Shown in pieces: positions 7,542 to 16,682 of a stretch of DNA of 64,000 nucleotides. Location of the stretch: the NCBI RefSeq assembly GCF_004330295.1, contig NZ_SJOJ01000014.1, positions 1-64,000 of the forward strand, read 5' to 3'. A program made the translations under genes and the position numbers. A model generated the notes under the pieces. The model did not search any database. It was given only the letters and a program-made list of their open reading frames with translations, and had not been told where the DNA came from. The DNA comes from Rahnella victoriana. GTDB taxonomy: Bacteria > Pseudomonadota > Gammaproteobacteria > Enterobacterales > Enterobacteriaceae. How positions within the stretch are numbered: position 1 is the first letter of the stretch; each line of letters opens with the position of its first letter.

Positions 7542-8918
7542 TCACGCTTCCGGCGCTATCTCCCCGCTCATTTGCGGAGGCTGCTTACGAAACGCATTGG
7601 TGATGAACGCCAGATATCCGAGGCCAATCGCGCCCCAGACTAAGCCCAGAGTCATCGAACTCGATTCCAGGTTCAGCCACAACGCACCGACGGTCAGCGC
7701 ACCAATCACCGGCAGGATCAGGTAGTTGATGTGATCTTTCAGCGTGCGGTTACGTTTTTCACGAATGTAGAACTGTGAAATCACCGACAGGTTCACGAAG
7801 GTGAACGCCACCAGCGCGCCGAAGTTAATCAGCGCCGTCGCGGTTACCAGATCAAAGGTCACCGCAGACATCGCCACCACACCGACCAGCAACACGTTGA
7901 AGGTCGGGGTACGCCATTTCGGATGCACATAACCGAACAGTTTTTCAGGGAATACGCCGTCGCGGCCCATCACGTACAGCAGACGGGAAACACCCGCATG
8001 TGCAGCCATGCCGGATGCCAGAACGGTTACACAGCTGAAGCACAGGATGACGGACTGGAAGAACTTACCGGCCACGTACAACATGATTTCAGGCTGAGAA
8101 GCGTCCGGATCTTTGAAACGCGAGATATCCGGGAAGTACAACTGCAGGAAGTAAGACACCACGACGAAGATGACGCCGCCAATCAGCGCGGTCAGGAAAA
8201 TCGCTTTCGGGATAACTTTACCCGCATTTGGCGTTTCTTCTGACAACGAACTGATACCGTCGAAGCCCAGGAACGAGAAGCACAGAATGGTCGCCCCGGT
8301 GATCATCGGCACCACGTGCGCATTCTCACTGAAGAATGGCTTGGTGGTCGCCAGCGTGCCCATGCCCTCGCCCATGTAAACGCCACGGACTAACAGACCC
8401 AGGAACACCACCATGATCGCCACCTGCACGACAACAATAATGCTGTTCAGGTTAGCCACGATCTTGATGCCGCGCAGGTTGAAGGCGGTCATCATACCGA
8501 CCAGCGCCACGACAAATATCCACGACGGCACGCCAGGGAAGATGGCTTCCAGATAGATTTTCGCCAGCAGGATGTTGATCATCGGCATGAACAGGTAGTC
8601 CAGCAGTGATGACCAGCCGACCATAAAGCCGACGTGCGGGCTGATGGCTTTTTGCGCGTAAGTATAAGCAGAACCGGCAGACGGGAAACGCTGCACCAGT
8701 TTGCCGTAGCTCACGGCGGTAAACAGAACGGCGATCAGCGCGAAGATGTACGCGGTTGCGACGTGACCATCGGTCAGGCCGGAGACAATGCCGAACGTAT
8801 CGAAAATAGTCATCGGTTGCAGATAGGCAAGACCCATCATCACCACCTGAACCAGTGTCAGGGTTTTACGCAGTTGTACGCGCTGAGTGGCCGGAGCGGC
8901 AGATGCATTAGCAGACAT
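7542..8918 (-). CDS. plaP: putrescine importer, APC-family permease
   Basis: This 458-residue permease has about twelve membrane helices and closely follows E. coli PlaP (YeeF) from memory: [20 protein letters not shown], the [12 protein letters not shown] segment, and [15 protein letters not shown]. PlaP is a low-affinity proton-driven putrescine importer of the inner membrane, linked in E. coli to surface motility. In E. coli plaP also lies close to sbcB, supporting the call. It is followed here by the puu catabolic genes, so uptake and degradation are neighbours. A strong GGGAGGG ribosome site precedes the ATG at 8918. An upstream ORF overlaps this start by 11 bp (see 8908-9120). A terminator separates it from puuA upstream. 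Confidence 0.93.
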   Translation of the reverse strand: MSANASAAPATQRVQLRKTLTLVQVVMMGLAYLQPMTIFDTFGIVSGLTDGHVATAYIFALIAVLFTAVSYGKLVQRFPSAGSAYTYAQKAISPHVGFMVGWSSLLDYLFMPMINILLAKIYLEAIFPGVPSWIFVVALVGMMTAFNLRGIKIVANLNSIIVVVQVAIMVVFLGLLVRGVYMGEGMGTLATTKPFFSENAHVVPMITGATILCFSFLGFDGISSLSEETPNAGKVIPKAIFLTALIGGVIFVVVSYFLQLYFPDISRFKDPDASQPEIMLYVAGKFFQSVILCFSCVTVLASGMAAHAGVSRLLYVMGRDGVFPEKLFGYVHPKWRTPTFNVLLVGVVAMSAVTFDLVTATALINFGALVAFTFVNLSVISQFYIREKRNRTLKDHINYLILPVIGALTVGALWLNLESSSMTLGLVWGAIGLGYLAFITNAFRKQPPQMSGEIAPEA

Positions 8919-9120
8919 GGTTCAGCCCTCCCTGAATTGCAGACACCGGGCGCTTAAACGCCTCTGAACGCAACGTACAGGGAAAACTTCGGGAGTTATT
9001 ACCAGTAAACGGGGGGTAGATCTTCACGTCGCTGAACGCGGAGGTGAAGGCTGTGCGAATTTGGCCGCAGCTGAAAGAAGCACCGGCGGGCACCGGTACA
9101 GGTTTGAAGTATTGCCCCAT
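8908..9120 (-). CDS. possible upstream leader ORF overlapping plaP
   Basis: An ATG at 9120 with a clear ribosome site (TGAGGAAATG) opens a 70-codon frame that ends in TAA at 8908-8910, 8-11 bases inside plaP in another frame. The predicted peptide begins [16 protein letters not shown] and holds a di-proline (KIYPPF) that could slow ribosomes. I recognise no family. The overlap would allow translational coupling with plaP, as in leader-peptide control of polyamine genes such as speFL-speF. It could also be chance, since plaP has its own good ribosome site. Nothing else convincing is seen between plaP and the terminator at 9234. Confidence 0.3.
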   Translation of the reverse strand: MGQYFKPVPVPAGASFSCGQIRTAFTSAFSDVKIYPPFTGNNSRSFPCTLRSEAFKRPVSAIQGGLNHVC

Positions 9121-9233
9121 GTTACATTTCCTCATAGTGGCGACCGTTTTTGATTTGGGGTCGCACACGAACCTTGTTATCTATCCGGATCTGGGTCCGG
9201 CCTCTGTTAAATTAGTTTGGGTACTGCATATAC

Positions 9234-9268
9234 AAAAAAAATAACCGGCGCCTTTAAGCGTCGGTTAT
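9234..9268 (-). terminator. intrinsic terminator downstream of puuA
   Basis: On the minus strand ATAACCGACGC and GGCGCCGGTTAT form a stem with loop TTAAA and one internal mismatch, followed by a run of eight T. It lies about 110 bp past the puuA stop and upstream of plaP, so plaP probably has its own promoter within 8919-9233. Confidence 0.85.
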
Positions 9269-9379
9269 CTGCAGTGCGGCGTATTTTGCACAAATCATGC
9301 ATGAATGACAACATTCAGAGGCGTTGAGTTACAAATTCTTTTCCGGCATTGAACATGATGCGCGTATTCGTTAACCGTA

Positions 9380-10816
9380 TTACGCGTTACGTAACATCCA
9401 GTCTATTTCTGTTTCCGTCACCCTTCGCTCAAACTGCAACAGTTCATCGGATTTACAGGTGTGATAAACCTGCGAGAAACGCTCGCCGAGGATTTTTTTC
9501 AGCGCAGGCTGGTCATCAAAATCATACAGCGCGTCGCTCTGGCGGATTGGCAGCGGAATACCTTCCTGTTCCAGACCGTTACCGGTGACCGGTTCCGGCA
9601 ACGGCAGGTCGTTATCCAGACCATACAACATGCCCGCCAGCACGGTGGCGACCACTAAATATGGGTTGGCATCGGCACCGGCCACGCGGTATTCCACACG
9701 GTGATCGGCAGTCCCGCCGCACGGCACACGCAGTGCAACAGTACGGTTATTATGGCCCCACGACGCCTGCGTCGGCACATACATGCCCGGCTGGAAGCGG
9801 CGGAAAGCATTGACGTTTGGCGCCAGCACCGCCATCGAGGCAGGCATCAGCGCAATCATGCCGGCGAGAGAGCGTTTCATCAGCTCTGAATCTTCGCCAT
9901 TGGCACCGGCAAAGAGATTTTTGCCGTTGTCGTCGAGCACGCTGAGATGGATGTGCATCCCGCTGCCCGCGTATTCGTCGTAAGGTTTCGCCATAAAGGT
10001 GGCGTCCATCTCGTGATTTTCTGCCACCAGCCGCACCAGACGTTTGAGCATCAGGGCGTAATCGCAGGCACGCAGAATATTTTCACTGTGGTGCAGGTTA
10101 ATTTCGAACTGGCCGGGCGAAGATTCCGCCACCGCGCCATCCGCCGGTAGCCCCTGAATGTGCGCCAGACGGTCAATGTCACTGAGCACATCGGCGAAAT
10201 GATCGAGATTATCCACCGAGTAAACCTGAGTGTGCACGCTGCGTTCCTGCGTGCCCGGCGTACACGGCGGCTGGATATAGCCTTCCGCATCCCGCTGCCT
10301 GTCGAGCAGATAGAACTCCAGCTCTACCGCTACCACCGGGAATAAGCCCCGCTGGCGCAATGTTTGCCAGATATGGTTCAGCACATTGCGTGGTTCAACG
10401 TTAAAGGGAGTGCCATCTTCGTCAAGCATGGTCAGTAGCAACTGGCCGATGTGTTCGGGGTCGGCGGCAGAAGGCGTTAAGGTGCCGGGGACCGGTACGC
10501 AGGTGCGGTCGGGTTCGCCCAGTTCCTGGCCTAATCCGGCTTCTTCCACGACATTACCGAGAATGTCCATGGCGAAAACCGATGCCGGGAAATAACAGCC
10601 TTTTTCGAGTTTACGGAGTGCTGAGACGGGAATGCGTTTGCCGCGGAAGGAGCCATTGAGATCGGTGAGCAGGACGTCGACGTGAAGGGTTAGCGGGTGA
10701 CGCTCCAGGTATTGAGACACTTCATCCTGGAACGCGCTACTTCGCTCTTCAGCGTGCTTAGCGAGGGGTTCGCTAATCTCTTTTTTGATTTCGTTCATCA
10801 GTTCAGTCGCTTGCAT
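9380..10816 (-). CDS. puuA: gamma-glutamylputrescine synthetase (glutamine synthetase family)
   Basis: This 478-residue protein belongs to the glutamine synthetase fold and matches E. coli PuuA almost end to end (VDVLLTDLNGSFRGKRIPVS, YFPASVFAMDILGNVVEE, VAVELEFYLLDRQRDAEGY). PuuA couples ATP hydrolysis to ligate glutamate to putrescine, the first step of the Puu pathway in the cytoplasm. The metal/ATP motifs VELEFYLLD, the SPGQFEINL segment and the GSGMHIHLSV block are intact. It is divergent from puuD-puuR-puuB across a 353-bp control region, while in E. coli it pairs with puuP. Here the nearest permease gene is plaP, downstream beyond a terminator. The start at 10816 has a weak ribosome site. 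Confidence 0.96.
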   Translation of the reverse strand: MQATELMNEIKKEISEPLAKHAEERSSAFQDEVSQYLERHPLTLHVDVLLTDLNGSFRGKRIPVSALRKLEKGCYFPASVFAMDILGNVVEEAGLGQELGEPDRTCVPVPGTLTPSAADPEHIGQLLLTMLDEDGTPFNVEPRNVLNHIWQTLRQRGLFPVVAVELEFYLLDRQRDAEGYIQPPCTPGTQERSVHTQVYSVDNLDHFADVLSDIDRLAHIQGLPADGAVAESSPGQFEINLHHSENILRACDYALMLKRLVRLVAENHEMDATFMAKPYDEYAGSGMHIHLSVLDDNGKNLFAGANGEDSELMKRSLAGMIALMPASMAVLAPNVNAFRRFQPGMYVPTQASWGHNNRTVALRVPCGGTADHRVEYRVAGADANPYLVVATVLAGMLYGLDNDLPLPEPVTGNGLEQEGIPLPIRQSDALYDFDDQPALKKILGERFSQVYHTCKSDELLQFERRVTETEIDWMLRNA

Positions 10817-11169
10817 AGGTTATCCGCCATTTGCTGGTTTCCGGCATATCAGGCACCACCATGATGCCAGCCGGTCATGCTTTACCGGGTAATTACTCTG
10901 TTCAACGCAGTGCTCTCATGGTGATGGGATCCTCTCGCTTTACGCTCAAACTGCTTATGTCCGAGCCGTTTATTGCTCAAAATAACGGCCATATCATTAA
11001 CCCTAGCCTTAACATTAATTATTTGCAACACCTACATTCTCGCAACATATCCGTTTGAAAAGCGACCAGTGCGCTGCTAAATTGGTCAATGAAAGGTCAA
11101 TATTCTGAGCGGTCACGTGCGGGGAGGCGCGGGCTGTCAGTCAATTCATCTACTCAACGAGGCGGTATT
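10817..11169. promoter_or_regulatory. divergent puuA/puuD control region with GGTCAAT repeats
   Basis: No gene is seen in these 353 bp. Near the puuD side lie two direct copies of GGTCAAT (11084-11090 and 11095-11101) one helical turn apart, a third GGTCA at 11111-11115, and an inverted partner GACCA at 11064-11068. These are candidate operators for PuuR, whose gene is the second of the rightward operon. The match to the published E. coli PuuR site is not obvious, so the assignment is positional. Confidence 0.4.
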
Positions 11170-11973
11170 ATGGGCAATATATCTTCCACGGCATCCACGG
11201 GGAAAGAGACCCTTTACAGACCGGTCATTGGGGTAGTGATGTGTGAAAACACGGTTGATGAAAACCCTGCCCTCACGGTCCATGAAAAGTATCTGGACGC
11301 CATTTTTAACGCCGATGCCCTTCCCGTCTGTCTGCCGCACGAACTGGCAGCACGCGAAGGGGCGATAGACCAGATTCTGCGCGGTCTGGACGGCATCTTC
11401 CTCACCGGCAGTCCCAGCAATATTGAGCCACATCAGTACGGTGAAGAAGGTGTCGAGGCGCTGGCCGATCCCGGCCGCGACCGCCTGAGTTTGCAGCTTA
11501 TCCGCGCGACGCTGGATAAGAAAATCCCGCTTTTCGCCGCCTGCCGTGGTTTGCAGGAACTGGTGGTCGCCACCGGTGGCAGTTTGTACCGCAAAGTGCA
11601 GGAGGTGCCGGGCTATATGGATCACCGCGAAGACACCACCCTGCCGCATGACAATCAATATGACGTGGTGCATCCGGTGCATATCGAACCGGGCGGCTTA
11701 CTTTCAGAATTATTACCCGATTATCAGCAGTTTCAGGTGAACTCCCTTCACGGTCAGGGAGCCAACCGTCTGGGGCCGGAACTGACCGTGGAAGCACGCG
11801 CACCGGACAATCTGGTGGAAGCCGTGAGTGTCCGCAATCATCCGTTTGCCCTTGGTGTGCAGTGGCATCCGGAATGGCACAGCCTGACAGACCCCGTGTC
11901 GCGTCAGCTGTTTAACGCTTTTATTGCTGCCTGTCGCAACGGCCATCAGGTCCGGAGCGCCGTAGAGGAATAA
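11170..11973 (+). CDS. puuD: gamma-glutamyl-gamma-aminobutyrate hydrolase
   Basis: This 267-residue class-I glutamine-amidotransferase-like hydrolase (peptidase C26 family) releases GABA from gamma-glutamyl-GABA, the last glutamyl step of the Puu pathway. The nucleophile elbow AACRGLQEL holds the catalytic Cys, and ALGVQWHPEWH holds the His and Glu. The stretch PGRDRLSLQLI and NSLHGQGANRL match E. coli PuuD. I start at the ATG at 11170, preceded by GAGG, rather than an in-frame ATG at 11089, because the extension is not family-like. It is the first gene of puuD-puuR-puuB with a 4-bp gap to puuR. Confidence 0.94.
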   Translation: MGNISSTASTGKETLYRPVIGVVMCENTVDENPALTVHEKYLDAIFNADALPVCLPHELAAREGAIDQILRGLDGIFLTGSPSNIEPHQYGEEGVEALADPGRDRLSLQLIRATLDKKIPLFAACRGLQELVVATGGSLYRKVQEVPGYMDHREDTTLPHDNQYDVVHPVHIEPGGLLSELLPDYQQFQVNSLHGQGANRLGPELTVEARAPDNLVEAVSVRNHPFALGVQWHPEWHSLTDPVSRQLFNAFIAACRNGHQVRSAVEE

Positions 11974-11977
11974 ACGG

Positions 11978-12535
11978 ATGAGCGAAGTCAGTCTGGCGCC
12001 TGGTCGCCGGCTTTCTGAAATTCGCCAGCAACTCGGGATGTCACAACGCAAAGCCGCCGAGTTGTCTGGCCTGACACATAGCGCCATCAGCACCATTGAA
12101 CAGGATAAAGTCAGCCCCGCCGTCAGTACGCTACAAAAATTGTTGCGGGTGTACGGGCTGTCACTTTCGGAATTTTTCGCCGAAGAGAATAAGAGTAATG
12201 AGCCGCGGATCGTGATCAATGCGGCGGATTTGATTGAGATCGGCAGCCGTGGCGTGTCCATGCGGATGGTCCACAACGGCACGCCAAACCATACCGTCGC
12301 CATGCTGCTGGAAACGTATCAGCCCGGCAGCACCACTGGCGACAAAATCAAACATCAGGGCGAGGAAGTCGGCACCCTGTTAGAAGGAGAAATCATTTTA
12401 ACCGTCAACGGTCAGAGTTACCCGCTGCGTGCGGGACAAAGCTATGCCATTAACACCGCGAACCCACACAGCTTCAGTAATATTTCGTCGCGGATTTGCA
12501 GGATTGTCAGCGCACATACCCCTAATACCTTCTAG
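11978..12535 (+). CDS. puuR: putrescine-responsive repressor
   Basis: This 185-residue regulator has an N-terminal Xre-type helix-turn-helix (about residues 8-62; LGMSQRKAAELSGLTHSAIS is the helix-turn-helix core) and a C-terminal cupin domain (about 105-182) that would bind the effector. This is the architecture and length of E. coli PuuR, which represses the puu operons and is relieved by putrescine. GAGGAATAAACGG before the ATG gives a strong start. Its location between two pathway genes indicates autoregulation, with targets likely in the 10817-11169 region. Confidence 0.93.
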   Translation: MSEVSLAPGRRLSEIRQQLGMSQRKAAELSGLTHSAISTIEQDKVSPAVSTLQKLLRVYGLSLSEFFAEENKSNEPRIVINAADLIEIGSRGVSMRMVHNGTPNHTVAMLLETYQPGSTTGDKIKHQGEEVGTLLEGEIILTVNGQSYPLRAGQSYAINTANPHSFSNISSRICRIVSAHTPNTF

Positions 12536-12585
12536 TTGTCATCGGCTCCAGGCGTGGCAACGGGAACCCAAAGAAGGATGTCACC

Positions 12586-13899
12586 ATGAGTGCTCAAACA
12601 GGAAGTCCCCGCGCTGCCGGTGTGCCGCACACCGACAGCTATTACGCCAGTTCCGTCAACGACCACGCGCCGTGGCCGGAGCTGACGGACAATATTGAGT
12701 GCGATGTCTGTATTGTCGGTGCCGGTTATACCGGCATCTCTTCTGCTTTATATCTCTGCGAAGCCGGGTATGACGTGGTGGTGCTCGAAGCCGCCCGCGT
12801 CGGCTGGGGCGCCAGCGGGCGCAACGGCGGACAAGTGGTCAATTCCTACAGCCGCGACATTGATGTGATTGAAGACCGCTACGGACGTCAGACCGCCGAT
12901 ATGCTCGGCAGCATGATGTTTGAAGGCGCGAACATTATCCGTCAGCGTATCGACCAGTACGCCATCGACTGCGATTACCGTCCCGGTTGCATCTTTGCCG
13001 CCCTCAGTGCGCGCCAGCTGGCGAAACTGCGGGATCAGCAAAAGCTGTGGAACCGGTACGGTCATACTGAACTGAAACTGCTGGATGAAAGCGCCATCCG
13101 CCGCGAAATCGCCACCGACCGTTATGTCGGCGGGCTGCTGGATAAAAACGGCGGTCACCTTCATCCGCTGAATCTGGTGCTGGGTGAGGCCGAAGCGGTA
13201 CGCCGTCACGGCGGGCGGATTTATGAAGGCTCCGCCGCCACGCGCATCGAACACGGCGAACCGGCACGGGTGCATACCGCCAAAGGTCAGGTCAAAGCGA
13301 AGTATGTGATTCTGGCGGGTAACGCCTATCTGAGTCAGCAACTTGCGCCGCGCCTGACGCGCCTCAGCATGCCGTGTGGCTCGCAAATTGTCGCCACTGA
13401 ACCGCTGTCGGATGACATGGCGCTCTCGCTGTTGCCGAACAATTACTGCGTCGAAGACTGCAATTACCTGCTCGATTATTTCCGTCTCACCGCCGATAAC
13501 CGCATGTTGTATGGCGGCGGCGTGACGTACGGCGGCAAAAATCCGCCGAATATCGATTCGGTGATCCTGCCTAAACTCAACCGCACCTTCCCGCAGCTGA
13601 AAGGCGTGAAGATTGATTACCGCTGGGGCGGCAATTTCCTGCTGACGTTATCGCGCCTGCCGCAGTTTGGCCGGCTGGAAAATAACGTCTATTACATGCA
13701 GGGTGACAGCGGACACGGCGTGACGCTGACGCATCTGGCCGGCAAGCTGATCACTGAAATGCTGCGCGGCGATGCCGAACGTTTCGATGCCTTTGCCCGG
13801 CTGCCGCACATGCCGTTCTTCGGTGGCCGCAACTTCCAGGTGCCGTTTACCATGCTCGGCGCGGCGTATTATTCCCTGCGCGACCGGCTGGGCGTCTGA
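12586..13899 (+). CDS. puuB: gamma-glutamylputrescine oxidoreductase
   Basis: This 437-residue FAD-dependent oxidase of the DAO family oxidises gamma-glutamylputrescine to the aldehyde. The dinucleotide-binding motif CDVCIVGAGYTGISSALYL lies at residues 39-57, and WGASGRNGGQVVNSYSRDID matches the FAD-binding block of E. coli PuuB; the C-terminal GAAYYSLRDRLGV is nearly identical to that protein. An AAGGA ribosome site lies 8 bases before the ATG. puuC (aldehyde dehydrogenase) and puuE (GABA transaminase), which E. coli keeps in this operon, are absent from the window, so the remaining steps must be encoded elsewhere. Confidence 0.95.
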   Translation: MSAQTGSPRAAGVPHTDSYYASSVNDHAPWPELTDNIECDVCIVGAGYTGISSALYLCEAGYDVVVLEAARVGWGASGRNGGQVVNSYSRDIDVIEDRYGRQTADMLGSMMFEGANIIRQRIDQYAIDCDYRPGCIFAALSARQLAKLRDQQKLWNRYGHTELKLLDESAIRREIATDRYVGGLLDKNGGHLHPLNLVLGEAEAVRRHGGRIYEGSAATRIEHGEPARVHTAKGQVKAKYVILAGNAYLSQQLAPRLTRLSMPCGSQIVATEPLSDDMALSLLPNNYCVEDCNYLLDYFRLTADNRMLYGGGVTYGGKNPPNIDSVILPKLNRTFPQLKGVKIDYRWGGNFLLTLSRLPQFGRLENNVYYMQGDSGHGVTLTHLAGKLITEMLRGDAERFDAFARLPHMPFFGGRNFQVPFTMLGAAYYSLRDRLGV

Positions 13900-13903
13900 C
13901 GGT

Positions 13904-13931
13904 TGTTCCCCGCAGGTATTCTGCGGGGAAT
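13904..13931. terminator. hairpin after puuB
   Basis: TTCCCCGCAG (13906-13915), a five-base loop and CTGCGGGGAA (13921-13930) form a perfect 10-bp stem between two convergent genes. There is no U-run on either strand, but the stem is strong and well placed for both. Confidence 0.65.
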
Positions 13932-13940
13932 AACGATTTG

Positions 13941-14135
13941 TCAGGCTTTTCCCGCCACCGGAAATTCGCTGTCAGTGCCGACTTCGGGCAACTCATTCAG
14001 ATCTGGCTCGATCCCTTGCGAAATGTAATCTTTTGCGGCAATCGACTGTTCATTGCCTGCCGCATCGCGGATCAGCACATGTTTGATCGCCCCGTCTTTC
14101 ATCACCTCACGGTGTACACCGGTAAATTCACTCAT
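13941..14135 (-). CDS. small conserved-looking hypothetical protein, 64 residues
   Basis: The ATG at 14135 has a good ribosome site (AAAGGAAACCACA), and the 64-residue product is acidic and hydrophilic (FTGVHREVMKDGAIKHVLIR; AAKDYISQGIEPDLNELPEV). There is no signal peptide or membrane segment. I do not recognise a named family. It is a single gene between puuB and nhaP2, convergent with puuB. A longer in-frame start (14177) would add a tail without a ribosome site and is less likely. Confidence 0.65.
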   Translation of the reverse strand: MSEFTGVHREVMKDGAIKHVLIRDAAGNEQSIAAKDYISQGIEPDLNELPEVGTDSEFPVAGKA

Positions 14136-14329
14136 TGTGGTTTCCTTTTTGATCAACTGCACAAAGACATTGTTCATCTCTAAGCATAGTTTTTAATTCT
14201 TAAGTGCAACTAATAAAAATCCTAAATGACCTCAGCAACGCGCTCATTTTCCTGATAAATTAAAGGCATTGTCACTGATGACGACACCGCCCGCCCCCTC
14301 GCCATTCATGCTTTACAAGGAGAACACTC

Positions 14330-16057
14330 TTGGACGCCAGCACGATTAATACACTTTTCTTTATTGGCGCCCTGTTAGTTGCGGCGAGCATTTTGCTCAG
14401 TTCGTTCTCTTCTAAGCTTGGCATCCCTATTTTGGTCATTTTCCTGGCAATCGGCATGCTGGCCGGTGTCGACGGGATTGGCGGTATTGCGTTCGATAAT
14501 TACCCGGCCGCGTATCTGGTCAGTAACCTGGCGCTGGCGGTGATTTTACTCGACGGCGGGATGCGGACCCGCGCTTCATCTTTCCGCGTTGCCCTGTGGC
14601 CTGCCCTGTCGCTGGCCACCGTCGGCGTGCTGATCACCGCCGGTCTGACCGGACTGGCCGCCGCATGGCTGTTTAATATCAACCTGATGCAGGGCTTACT
14701 GATTGGCGCAATTATCGGCTCGACCGATGCGGCGGCCGTCTTCTCCCTGATCGGCGGTAAGGGCCTGAACGAACGTGTCAGCGCCACGCTGGAAATTGAA
14801 TCCGGCAGCAACGACCCGATGGCAGTGTTCCTGACCATCACCCTGATCGACATGATTTCCAAAGGCCAGCACGGCCTGAGCCTGATGTTTGTGGTGGATG
14901 TGGTCCGCCAGTTTGGTCTCGGCATTGTGTTTGGTGTCGGCGGCGGATGGCTGCTGCATAAACTTATCAACAAAATTACCCTGGCGGCCGGTCTGTATCC
15001 GCTGCTGGCATTCAGCGGCGGTTTGCTGGTGTATGCGGCGACCATGTCACTGGAAGGCAGCGGCATTCTGGCGGTGTATCTGTGCGGTCTGATGCTCGGC
15101 AATATGCCGATCCGCAACCGCCACGGCATTTTGCAGACCTTCGACGGACTGGCGTGGCTGAGCCAGATCGGCATGTTCCTGGTGCTCGGTTTGCTGCTGA
15201 CCCCCAGCGATCTGCTGCCGATTGCCATCGCGGCGCTGGCGCTGTCGTTGTGGATGATCCTGCTGGCGCGTCCGCTGTCGGTGTTCGTCAGCCTGATCCC
15301 GTTCAAAAACTTTACCCTGCGCGAGCGGTTCTTTATCTCGTGGGTCGGTCTGCGCGGCGCGGTGCCGATCATTCTGGCGGTGTTCCCGATGATGGCCGGT
15401 CTGCCTAACGCGACGCTGTATTTCAATGTCGCCTTCTTTATCGTGCTGGTTTCCCTGCTTCTTCAGGGCACGTCATTAGGCTTTGCGGCGAAAAAAGCCA
15501 AAGTGCTGGTGCCGCCGCAACCGACCCCCATTTCCCGCGTCGGGCTGGATATCGATGTGTACAACGACTGGGAACAGTTTGTGTATCAGCTGGGTTCCGA
15601 CAAATGGTGCGTCGGTGCTGCACTGCGTGATCTGCAAATGCCGCAGGCAACACGCATCGCGGCGTTATTCCGGGGCAAAGAGATGCTGCATCCGACCGGC
15701 AGTACGCGGCTGAAGGAAGGCGATATTCTGTGTGTGATCGGCCAGGAAAAAGATTTACCGGAACTGGGCAAACTGTTCAGCGACAGCAATAAAGTGGTGC
15801 TGGATGACCGCTTCTTCGGTGACTTTATTTTGCAGGCCGATGCGCCGCTGGATGCGATTTCACAACTGTATGGTCTGAATCTGGAAGAGACGGTCGATCA
15901 GTCGCAAACCCTGGGGCATTTCGTGATCAAACTGCTCGGTGGCGAACCGGTTATCGGTGACCATATCGAATGGGACGGACTGACGTGGACAATTGCGGAA
16001 ATGGACGGGAATCGGGTCAGTAAAGTCGGTGTGAGGATTGTGACGCAGAAGGCATAA
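14330..16057 (+). CDS. nhaP2: potassium/proton antiporter (CvrA, NhaP2)
   Basis: This 575-residue protein has an N-terminal CPA1 cation/proton exchanger domain with about twelve membrane helices (residues 5-385) and cytoplasmic TrkA-C (about 405-490, [20 protein letters not shown]) and C-terminal CorC/HlyC-like domains. Family residues [14 protein letters not shown] and [15 protein letters not shown], which carry ion-binding acidic and basic residues, are intact. It exports K+ (and Na+) for protons and helps regulate cell volume and pH. Translation starts at a TTG at 14330, chosen because AAGGAG lies 7 bases upstream and the next residues DASTINTLF match the E. coli start. Confidence 0.94.
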   Translation: MDASTINTLFFIGALLVAASILLSSFSSKLGIPILVIFLAIGMLAGVDGIGGIAFDNYPAAYLVSNLALAVILLDGGMRTRASSFRVALWPALSLATVGVLITAGLTGLAAAWLFNINLMQGLLIGAIIGSTDAAAVFSLIGGKGLNERVSATLEIESGSNDPMAVFLTITLIDMISKGQHGLSLMFVVDVVRQFGLGIVFGVGGGWLLHKLINKITLAAGLYPLLAFSGGLLVYAATMSLEGSGILAVYLCGLMLGNMPIRNRHGILQTFDGLAWLSQIGMFLVLGLLLTPSDLLPIAIAALALSLWMILLARPLSVFVSLIPFKNFTLRERFFISWVGLRGAVPIILAVFPMMAGLPNATLYFNVAFFIVLVSLLLQGTSLGFAAKKAKVLVPPQPTPISRVGLDIDVYNDWEQFVYQLGSDKWCVGAALRDLQMPQATRIAALFRGKEMLHPTGSTRLKEGDILCVIGQEKDLPELGKLFSDSNKVVLDDRFFGDFILQADAPLDAISQLYGLNLEETVDQSQTLGHFVIKLLGGEPVIGDHIEWDGLTWTIAEMDGNRVSKVGVRIVTQKA

Positions 16058-16062
16058 AATTA

Positions 16063-16094
16063 TAGCTCCCCACCCTTCGCAGGGGGAGGAGCTA
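16063..16094. repeat. dispersed palindrome between convergent nhaP2 and osmE
   Basis: TAGCTCC and GGAGCTA flank a core (CCCTTCGCAGGGGGAGG) shared with the repeat cluster at 7140-7541. Position suggests it also acts as a bidirectional terminator. Confidence 0.6.
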
Positions 16095-16107
16095 AATCAT
16101 TACGGTA

Positions 16108-16440
16108 TTACTGACCGGCTTGCGGGTCTTTGTCGTAGTCTGAACAAGACTGATAGCCTTTATTCATGACATGACCGGTGTCGTTAAAGCTGACGAAGTA
16201 AGTCTGTGCTTTACCATCACGCGGCGCGACCGCATAAGTCTGACAAGTCCCTTTCGCATGAACCAGAGTCGCTTCCGTTGACGGCGGCCCTGCAATGGCA
16301 CGAACCTGCGATTTCGTCATCCCGACTTTCACGTCGCTGACAACCGGCTCTTTCACGTAACTCGCTGCACGGTCGTAAGTCTGACACCCTGCCAGTACCG
16401 AAACTGCTGTAGCAACCACAAGTAACATTTTCTTATTCAT
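16108..16440 (-). CDS. osmE: osmotically inducible lipoprotein OsmE
   Basis: This 110-residue protein has a lipoprotein signal peptide ending in the lipobox VLAGC (Cys19), followed by an SmpA/OmlA (BamE-like) domain: DVKVGMTKSQVRAIAGPPS, then GTCQTYAVAPRDGKAQTYFV and FNDTGHVMNKGYQSCSDYDK match E. coli OsmE closely. It would be anchored in the outer membrane facing the periplasm. In E. coli it is induced by osmotic stress; its exact role is not known. It is a single gene convergent with nhaP2. Confidence 0.93.
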   Translation of the reverse strand: MNKKMLLVVATAVSVLAGCQTYDRAASYVKEPVVSDVKVGMTKSQVRAIAGPPSTEATLVHAKGTCQTYAVAPRDGKAQTYFVSFNDTGHVMNKGYQSCSDYDKDPQAGQ

Positions 16441-16682
16441 AACTTCTCCTCCTGAGTATTTTTGTCTTGTTAAGCATAGAGGACATAAGGGATTTTGCCA
16501 GCCGATATGACTTCTATTTGTTGATTGCTACAGATTTTAAGTTTTTTCTGATAACCGGAAATAACCTTTTTAGCGCGGCCTGACGGACATTTTTTCTGTG
16601 AGTGAAAAGAGGATATTCAGCGCTTTTTGATCTATACATGAAAGAGGTAAGCCATTGATTGCGCGACAAGGAGCCATTCCTG

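Noticed and set aside
7183-7545. Two short ORFs within the repeat cluster
   Set aside because: They read through tandem repeats and palindromes, and their peptides repeat themselves accordingly.
14500-15426. 308-codon minus-strand ORF antisense to nhaP2
   Set aside because: The plus strand encodes a fully recognisable antiporter across the same bases; the antisense product has no family features.
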